Notes under the pieces: model-generated
Seen by the model: only the letters and a program-made list of their open reading frames with translations
What the model was told of the DNA's origin: nothing
Databases searched by the model: none
From: Bacteroidota bacterium
GTDB taxonomy: Bacteria > Bacteroidota > Bacteroidia > Flavobacteriales > Weeksellaceae
Assembly (NCBI GenBank): GCA_023448955.1
Contig: JAEXJU010000065.1
Location: 1-19,425 of the forward strand
Reading direction: 5' to 3'
DNA length: 19,425 bases
Translations under genes and position numbers: made by a program
In this document: piece after piece, positions 15,012 through 19,425 of the stretch
How the letters are laid out: every line of letters begins with the position of its first letter
Position numbering within the stretch: the first letter of the stretch is position 1

Positions 15012-15926
15012 ATGAAACTAAACATCAAAAACGAAACCGGTAAACTCAAATCCGTAGTGCTTGGACAGCCAAAATCTAACGGCCCTGTTCCGACACTCGA
15101 AGAAAGCTACGACGCAAAATCTTATCATACCATAGAAAATAATATCTATCCCAAAGAAGAGGATATTGTTTTTGAAATGACCGAATTTGAAAAAGTGTTG
15201 AAGAAATATGATGTGGAGGTTTTCCGACCGAAAATCATCAAAGATTACAACCAGGTTTTTGCAAGAGATGTTGCTTTTGTGATTGAGGATAAAATGATTA
15301 TCTCTAATATCATTCCAGACCGTGCAGACGAGCAGGAAGCTTACAGACACATTATTGATAAAGTCTCCTGGAGGAATGTCATAAACCTGCCGGAAACCGC
15401 TCATATTGAAGGTGGAGATGTAATTGTCTGGAACGGATTTTTATTCATTGGAACCAGTTACAGCCCGGATTATAGAAATTTGAAAACTGCCAGAACCAAC
15501 GAATATGCGATTGAAATTCTGAAAGAATATTTCCCGAAAAAAAGAATCATTGACCTAGATCTGAAGAAAAATGATACAAAGCCATATGAAGGTATTTTGC
15601 ATTTGGATTGTACCTTCAATATCGTAGGCGAAGACAAATGCATCATTTATAAAAACGGATTTGTAGATGAGTCGGATTATCAGTTGCTTTTGGATATTTT
15701 TGGCGAGGAAAACTGTTTCGAGGTTAATGATAAAGAAATGTTCGAAATGAACCCCAATATCTTCTCTATTGCGCCGGATGTTGTGGTATCTGACAAAGCA
15801 TTCACAAGACTCAATCATCATCTCAGAGACGAGTGGGGAATGACTGTAGAAGAAATCCCTTACCGCGAGATTTCCAAAATGGGCGGATTGTTAAGGTGCT
15901 CGACTTTGCCGTTGGTGAGAGAGTAG
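15012..15926 (+). CDS. Arginine deiminase/DDAH-family protein (amidinotransferase fold)
   Basis: This member of the guanidino-group-modifying superfamily probably hydrolyses arginine or a methylated arginine to citrulline. The 304-residue length is that of dimethylarginine dimethylaminohydrolases and related small deiminases, shorter than classical ArcA. The five-bladed fold motifs are FARD (83-86), HIEGGD (131-136, acidic residues Glu133 and Asp136), HLDC (His197) and the nucleophile Cys296 in GGLLRCSTLPL at the C terminus. Substrate is not determinable by eye. A second superfamily enzyme of CtlX type follows at 16401, suggesting an arginine to citrulline to ornithine route. The two genes are split by a four-helix-bundle gene and its repeats, which begin immediately after this stop codon. 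Confidence 0.9.
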   Translation: MKLNIKNETGKLKSVVLGQPKSNGPVPTLEESYDAKSYHTIENNIYPKEEDIVFEMTEFEKVLKKYDVEVFRPKIIKDYNQVFARDVAFVIEDKMIISNIIPDRADEQEAYRHIIDKVSWRNVINLPETAHIEGGDVIVWNGFLFIGTSYSPDYRNLKTARTNEYAIEILKEYFPKKRIIDLDLKKNDTKPYEGILHLDCTFNIVGEDKCIIYKNGFVDESDYQLLLDIFGEENCFEVNDKEMFEMNPNIFSIAPDVVVSDKAFTRLNHHLRDEWGMTVEEIPYREISKMGGLLRCSTLPLVRE

Positions 15927-15963
15927 AAGAGTTTGAGGGTCTGAGAGTTTAAGTGTTGAGTTT
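15927..15963 (-). repeat. Left octamer array
   Basis: On the + strand four octamers follow each other: TTTGAGGG (15932-15939), TCTGAGAG, TTTAAGTG and TTGAGTTT (to 15963). On the - strand they are variants of CYCTCAAA, the unit of the right array, so the two arrays face each other. The array begins directly at the stop codon of the upstream gene. Confidence 0.7.
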
Positions 15964-16002
15964 ATTGATATTTTTTATTTTTAGTTTAAAAAAATACAAA
16001 AG

Positions 16003-16398
16003 ATGTCAACAATTAAATTTCACCAGGATTTGAAAGTATTTCAGAAATCATTTGATGTTGCAATGCAAATATTTGAACTCTCTAAAACTTTTCCTAAAGA
16101 AGAGACTTATTCTCTTACAGACCAAATCAGACGCTCGTCCAGGTCAGTTTCTGCCAATATCAGCGAAGCTTGGGGAAGACGAAAATATGAAAAATCATTT
16201 GTAGCAAAGCTTACAGATTCTGAAGGTGAAGCAAGAGAAACCCAAACATGGCTTCAGTTTTCATTGGCTTGTGGTTATACAAACGAAGAAGAATTTAATA
16301 TTTTGAACAATCGGTATAATGAGATAATTGGAATGCTTGTCGTTATGATGAATCAATCAGAAAAATGGTGTTCTTTTAATTCCAATATAAAAAAATAA
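16003..16398 (+). CDS. Four-helix-bundle protein (TIGR02436; 23S rRNA IVP / Avd-like)
   Basis: This 131-residue protein belongs to the family named after the ORF inside 23S rRNA intervening sequences. Its relative Avd is the RNA-binding accessory factor of diversity-generating retroelements. Family marks are FHQDLKVFQKSFDVA (6-20), TYSLTDQIRRSSRSVSANISEAWGR as a conserved core (about 35-59, basic and Ser-rich), EARETQTWLQF and ACGY. The helices are amphipathic, there is no signal peptide or catalytic motif, and the Arg/Lys face suggests nucleic-acid binding. No reverse transcriptase or template repeat is nearby, so it is not a DGR. It interrupts an arginine-enzyme pair and lies between inverted octamer arrays. 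Its stop is 2 bases before the annotated CtlX start, allowing translational coupling. Confidence 0.88.
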   Translation: MSTIKFHQDLKVFQKSFDVAMQIFELSKTFPKEETYSLTDQIRRSSRSVSANISEAWGRRKYEKSFVAKLTDSEGEARETQTWLQFSLACGYTNEEEFNILNNRYNEIIGMLVVMMNQSEKWCSFNSNIKK

Positions 16399-16400
16399 CA

Positions 16401-17366
16401 ATGAATAATACTCAAAACTCTCAAACTCACAAACCCTCAAACCCTCAGACTCAATCTTCGAATACAGTTTTGATGATAGAACCGATTGCTTTCGGGTTTA
16501 ATGAGCAAACGGCAGTTAATAATTATTTTCAGGTTCAGCAGGAAGGCAATGTCCAGGGTGAAGCGCTGAAAGAATTCAACGCTTTTGTAGAAAAATTAAG
16601 AGCGAAAGGCATCAATGTTATCACTATAAAAGATACATTAGAACCCAAAACACCGGATTCGATATTTCCTAATAATTGGGTAAGTTTTCACGCTGATGGA
16701 AAAGTGGTTTTATATCCAATGTTTGCAGAAAACAGACGTTTGGAAAGAAGAGATGATATCATCAACCAAATTAAAAATCAGTTTGATGTAACCGAAATTA
16801 TCGATTATTCCGGAACAGAAAAAGATAATAAATATCTGGAAGGAACCGGAAGTATGATTTTCGACCACGATAACAAGATTGCTTACGGTTCGGTTTCGTT
16901 GAGACTGGATGAAAATTTATTTAGAAAATTCTGTTCTGAGTTTGGATTTACACCAGTGGTTTTCCATTCTTATCAGACCGCCGGCGAAGAAAGATTGCCG
17001 ATTTATCACACGAATGTGATGATGTGTGTTGCAGATCAATTTGTGGTGATTTGTCTGGATTGTATCGATGATGAATCTGAGAGAAACAATGTCATCAAAA
17101 CCATCACAAACTCCGGAAAGGAGCTCATAGAAATTTCTGAAAATCAGATGCAGAATTTCGCTGGAAATATGCTTCAGGTTCAGAACCAATCAGGAGAAAA
17201 ATTCCTGGTGATGAGCCAAAGTGCGTACAAATCTCTGAATCCGGAACAAATCTCAGCAATTGAAAAATATTGCGAAATCATATACTCCGATTTGGAAGTC
17301 ATAGAAACAAACGGCGGCGGAAGTGCCAGATGTATGCTGGCCGAGGTTTTCCTGCCAAAGAAATAA
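16401..17366 (+). CDS. ctlX: Citrulline hydrolase CtlX-like protein (arginine deiminase superfamily)
   Basis: It probably hydrolyses the ureido group of citrulline to give ornithine, ammonia and CO2. Superfamily motifs are PDSIFPNNWVSF (85-96), EGTGSM (147-152), His203 in YHTNVMM and the nucleophile Cys311 in GGGSARCMLAEVF. Family sequence begins near residue 21 (NTVLMIEPIAFGFNEQTAV). Residues 4-19 are encoded by the right octamer array (16411-16458) and are a low-complexity Asn/Gln/Ser/Pro/Thr run that I believe is not part of the family. ATG 16473 (Met25) is an alternative start. ATG 16401, 2 bases after the four-helix-bundle stop, could be used by coupling. With the deiminase-like gene upstream it would complete arginine to ornithine conversion. 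Confidence 0.87.
   Translation: MNNTQNSQTHKPSNPQTQSSNTVLMIEPIAFGFNEQTAVNNYFQVQQEGNVQGEALKEFNAFVEKLRAKGINVITIKDTLEPKTPDSIFPNNWVSFHADGKVVLYPMFAENRRLERRDDIINQIKNQFDVTEIIDYSGTEKDNKYLEGTGSMIFDHDNKIAYGSVSLRLDENLFRKFCSEFGFTPVVFHSYQTAGEERLPIYHTNVMMCVADQFVVICLDCIDDESERNNVIKTITNSGKELIEISENQMQNFAGNMLQVQNQSGEKFLVMSQSAYKSLNPEQISAIEKYCEIIYSDLEVIETNGGGSARCMLAEVFLPKK
16411..16458 (+). repeat. Right octamer array, inside the CtlX-like reading frame
   Basis: Four tandem octamers, CTCTCAAA, CTCACAAA, CCCTCAAA and CCCTCAGA (16418-16449), are flanked by partial units on both sides. Consensus CYCTCAAA. Since 8 is not a multiple of 3, three units make eight codons, giving the unusual N-terminal peptide of the downstream protein. 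Confidence 0.75.
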
Positions 17367-17377
17367 AACTCTGAACG

Positions 17378-17403
17378 GCTGCAATTATTTTGCAGCTTTT
17401 TTT
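17378..17403 (+). terminator. Terminator after the CtlX-like gene
   Basis: GCTGCAA (17378-17384) pairs perfectly with TTGCAGC (17390-17396) around a 5-base loop, followed by TTTTTTT. It separates the arginine/citrulline genes from the SpeD-like cluster. Confidence 0.88.
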
Positions 17404-17459
17404 ATTTTTCTGTTGTCAGGTTTTCAAAAAATTCTGATATTGCTTTCTAATAACCATTA

Positions 17460-17828
17460 ATGATGAAAACCTTAGAAATTTATCAGGAAGGATTACACGT
17501 TCTCTTAACGCTAAAAGTAGAAAATCCGAGTCTGCTAACAGATTATTATTCCTATTTGGATTTTGCTAAGAAACTGCTTGCGGAATGTGACACCGAAGTA
17601 GTTGGTGAGACTTTTCATATATTTGATAATGATAGTTTTACCTCGGCTATTATTCTTAAAGAGTCACATCTTTGTATCCATACCTGGCCGGAATTTCAGC
17701 AACTTACTTTGGACTTGTTGCTTTGTAATTATTATAACGATAATACAGAGAAAGTTCAAAAAATAAGCTCAAAATTACTTGAATATTTCGAAGCAGATAT
17801 CATCAAAGAACATAAAATTTCGAGATGA
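17460..17828 (+). CDS. SpeD-like S-adenosylmethionine decarboxylase proenzyme
   Basis: This pyruvoyl enzyme family makes decarboxylated AdoMet, the aminopropyl donor for spermidine. The 122-residue protein has the length of the short bacterial type (T. maritima like). ESHLCIHTWPE contains the self-cleaving Ser69 that would become the pyruvoyl group, His74 and Trp76; Cys89 in LLLCN is the proton-donor Cys. Relative to the T. maritima enzyme as I recall it, Ser63, His68, Trp70 and Cys83 all map with offset 6, while Ser55 maps to Thr61. The familiar GYAA after the WPE motif is QQLT here, so the protein is divergent. Ornithine or arginine decarboxylase activity is known in some SpeD-fold proteins and is an alternative. 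It overlaps the DUF4178 gene by 4 bases. Confidence 0.85.
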   Translation: MMKTLEIYQEGLHVLLTLKVENPSLLTDYYSYLDFAKKLLAECDTEVVGETFHIFDNDSFTSAIILKESHLCIHTWPEFQQLTLDLLLCNYYNDNTEKVQKISSKLLEYFEADIIKEHKISR

Positions 17829-19273
17829 TGAGTTCCTACATTTGTCCAAGCTGTAAAACTGAAAATAGCCTTAACATTGATTTTGCTATTGAGCAATATA
17901 TCTGCAGGTCTTGTTCAATGTTGATTAATGCTAGCCTTAATTCCATAGAAAAAAGTGTAAAAAAGCCAACAGAAAATGTAGTTTTGGAGGTTGGCCAAAA
18001 AGGTAAAATTGATGGAATAGTATATGAGGTTGTTGCCATTGTTGTGAAGAAATACGGAAGTTCTGTTTTTTGGCGAGAATATTATCTGAAAGATCAAAAT
18101 CTGAACGATGCTTTTCTAAGCGAAGGCGATGGTCATTGGGTTTTTCTTCAGCCGCAAAAAATGCCGGAGAAAGAATTTAAATTTCACGCAGAGTTTAATG
18201 GTAAAAAATACCGCTGGTACGAATCTACACCAAACAGCATTCACGCTGCAGCTGGTTTTTTCGAGGAAAAACTAAAATTTACATTAGCTACATACAAAGA
18301 ATTTGTAAGCGGAACCGAAATGGTTTCTATTGAACAAGTGGGTTCGGAAAAAACATTTCTCTGGGGAAAACATATTTCCAGAAGCGAAATAAAACGAAAT
18401 TTCAAACCGAGTTATATGCCCAATTATTCTGGCATTGGCATTGTGCAACCTTATTATATTAATATAAAACAGCTTATTAATATTTTTGCAACCGTTGCGA
18501 TTATTATCAGTCTTGTACAGTTATATAACACGGTTTCCAGAAGTAATTACGAAGTTTTTAATGATAAAATAAGGTTCGATTCTATCATTAACAAAGAAAA
18601 AATTTCCAAATCATTTGTTTTGCAAGGTGCTTCGGCTCCACTCAATGTCAAACTTTATTCTAATGTAGATAATTCCTGGGCAAATGTAGAACTGAGTCTT
18701 ATTAATGAGAAAACAAACGAGATAGAATACACATCTCAGGATATTGAAGAATACCACGGTTATACAGATGGCGAAAGCTGGTCCGAAGGTGACAAGCACA
18801 AAGAATTTAATTTCTGTGGCGTTGCACCCGGAAAATATCACTTTGCCGTCAATGCACAGAAGCAAGGATTCGAAACGCCTTCTAATGATCTGTTTTTCAC
18901 GCCAGACGGAACTAAATCTTTTAAATATACTGGCGATGGTTTTGTGGATCAAACCATACTTTCTTCTGGTGAAAAAGTTGCTTATAATTTAACCAATCTT
19001 CAAACTAATGATTCTGCGATTTATGCGGAACTTCAGAAAGCAAAAGAGTTTAAACTGAAAAACCCGGATTTTGCGGGAACTTTACCAAGCAACGATGAAA
19101 ATCCAAATTTCGAAGTCCGTGCATTTTGGAAACCTGTAAGTTTTTGGAACTACTTTATCATTTGCGGGATTATGCTCACTTTAGTTCTTCTCAATTACTG
19201 GGGAAAATATCTTTTCGACAAAGAAAAATGGAAGAACAGTAATTATTCACCTTATACTCAATACACCAACTGA
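17825..19273 (+). CDS. DUF4178 membrane protein with N-terminal zinc ribbon
   Basis: This 482-residue protein has no assigned biochemical function. Its order is: four-Cys zinc ribbon (Cys7, Cys10, Cys27, Cys30); DUF4178 domain at about 52-190, with GxxGxIDGxxYEVV and WxEYYL blocks, apparently in two related halves; a membrane segment at about 216-235 (INIFATVAIIISLVQLY); a roughly 200-residue soluble, beta-rich region likely outside the cytoplasm, which reads like a carbohydrate-binding or Ig-type sandwich (APGKYHFAVNAQ); and a second membrane segment at about 440-460. The start overlaps the SpeD-like stop (ATGA). Its own stop overlaps the next start (TGATG), so three genes are translationally coupled. 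DUF4178 genes are recalled beside polyamine-synthesis-like and DUF350 genes in other bacteria. Confidence 0.85.
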   Translation: MMSSYICPSCKTENSLNIDFAIEQYICRSCSMLINASLNSIEKSVKKPTENVVLEVGQKGKIDGIVYEVVAIVVKKYGSSVFWREYYLKDQNLNDAFLSEGDGHWVFLQPQKMPEKEFKFHAEFNGKKYRWYESTPNSIHAAAGFFEEKLKFTLATYKEFVSGTEMVSIEQVGSEKTFLWGKHISRSEIKRNFKPSYMPNYSGIGIVQPYYINIKQLINIFATVAIIISLVQLYNTVSRSNYEVFNDKIRFDSIINKEKISKSFVLQGASAPLNVKLYSNVDNSWANVELSLINEKTNEIEYTSQDIEEYHGYTDGESWSEGDKHKEFNFCGVAPGKYHFAVNAQKQGFETPSNDLFFTPDGTKSFKYTGDGFVDQTILSSGEKVAYNLTNLQTNDSAIYAELQKAKEFKLKNPDFAGTLPSNDENPNFEVRAFWKPVSFWNYFIICGIMLTLVLLNYWGKYLFDKEKWKNSNYSPYTQYTN

Positions 19274-19425
19274 TGGAAAAAGCATTAAGTTACATAAAGA
19301 TTAATTTCTGGCTGGTCTTGTTAGGCACTTTTTTTCTTGGCTGGTTTTTGTATTTGACTTACACAGGAAATCAGTTTTGCGATTGTGCAAAAACAGAAAA
19401 ATACAGAGACGGAACTGCCAGATAC
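19273..19425 (+). CDS. Membrane protein, N-terminal fragment (runs off window)
   Basis: Fifty-one codons are visible from ATG 19273, which shares its A with the TGA stop of the DUF4178 gene, to the right edge with no stop. The product has one membrane segment at about 12-31 (FWLVLLGTFFLGWFLYLTY), followed by a polar stretch with a closely spaced Cys pair (FCDCAK, Cys38 and Cys40). The family cannot be named from this fragment. The stop-start overlap makes it the third gene of the SpeD-like/DUF4178 operon. Confidence 0.75.
   Translation, partial: MEKALSYIKINFWLVLLGTFFLGWFLYLTYTGNQFCDCAKTEKYRDGTARY

Larger units (their letters stand above)
15927..16458 (+). mobile_element. Candidate small element: four-helix-bundle gene between inverted octamer arrays
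   Basis: The segment starts right after the stop of the deiminase-like gene and ends inside the CtlX-like frame. It holds one gene (16003-16398) bounded by degenerate octamer arrays in opposite orientation. The outer 17 bases, GAGTTTGAGGGTCTGAG (15929-15945) and CTCAAACCCTCAGACTC (16436-16452), are inverted copies with two differences, and GAAGA/TCTTC lies just outside each. No target-site duplication is clear and no transposase is present. The layout (complementary ends around an S23-like gene) recalls the intervening sequences in some 23S rRNA genes, but here it sits between protein genes. Mobility is inferred, not shown. Confidence 0.5.

Noticed and set aside
16003..16398. Diversity-generating retroelement with Avd
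   Set aside because: There is no reverse transcriptase, template repeat or variable-repeat target gene nearby; only the Avd-like fold is shared.
16411..16458. Tandem repeats as a CRISPR remnant
   Set aside because: The units are contiguous octamers with no spacers and there are no cas genes in the window.
15927..16458. A genuine 23S rRNA intervening sequence
   Set aside because: The flanks are protein-coding genes; no rRNA sequence is seen on either side.

Overview
The window looks like chromosomal DNA of a Flavobacteriia member, most likely Weeksellaceae (Chryseobacterium/Epilithonimonas/Kaistella type). The reasons are the AT-rich sequence, weak Shine-Dalgarno signals, Bacteroidetes-type promoters (TTG-N18-21-TAnnTTTG and close variants), and several proteins typical of the group: DUF2911, a CtlX-type hydrolase, a PRX_like1 thioredoxin-family protein and a TIGR02436 four-helix-bundle protein. 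The genus is inferred from protein character, not computed.

Layout. 1-2165: the end of cobalamin-dependent methionine synthase (metH) followed by metF, separated by a spacer with paired inverted repeats. 2200-2880 (-): a secreted protein I do not recognise; its promoter overlaps that of the divergent hutI-hutG histidine-degradation pair (2969-5110). 5161-6884 (-): a secreted DUF2911 protein overlapping a methionine/kynurenine-type aminotransferase. 6918-7036: a non-coding palindromic element. 7086-8626 (+): miaA and a thioredoxin-like protein. 8683-11390 (-): a likely operon, transcribed as enoyl-CoA hydratase, dCMP deaminase, xerD, then a zinc-ribbon NUDIX hydrolase. 11523-14835 (+): an RlpA-like lipoprotein, enolase and citrate synthase. 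15012-17366 (+): two guanidino-group-modifying enzymes (arginine deiminase/DDAH-like, and CtlX-like citrulline hydrolase) with a small four-helix-bundle gene between them. 17460-19425 (+): an overlapping cluster of SpeD-like AdoMet decarboxylase, DUF4178 membrane protein and a cut-off membrane protein. No stretch of 300 bases lacks a gene; no tRNA, rRNA or CRISPR was seen.

How it fits together. Most of the window is housekeeping metabolism: one-carbon/methionine, histidine use, glycolysis and TCA entry, and arginine/citrulline/ornithine/polyamine chemistry. Intrinsic terminators, several of them bidirectional, separate most transcription units.

Most interesting points. (1) At 15927-16458 an Avd/23S-IVP-like four-helix-bundle gene sits between two arrays of a degenerate octamer (consensus CYCTCAAA) in opposite orientation, inside an arginine-enzyme pair. 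The right array is read through as the N terminus of the CtlX-like protein. This looks like a small protein-plus-repeat element, possibly mobile and possibly acting through RNA. (2) The SpeD-DUF4178-membrane protein cluster at the right edge resembles a poorly characterised polyamine-linked membrane module. (3) Two other repeat loci (1144-1204 and 6918-7036) and substitutions at usual active-site positions in HutG and RlpA deserve checking.
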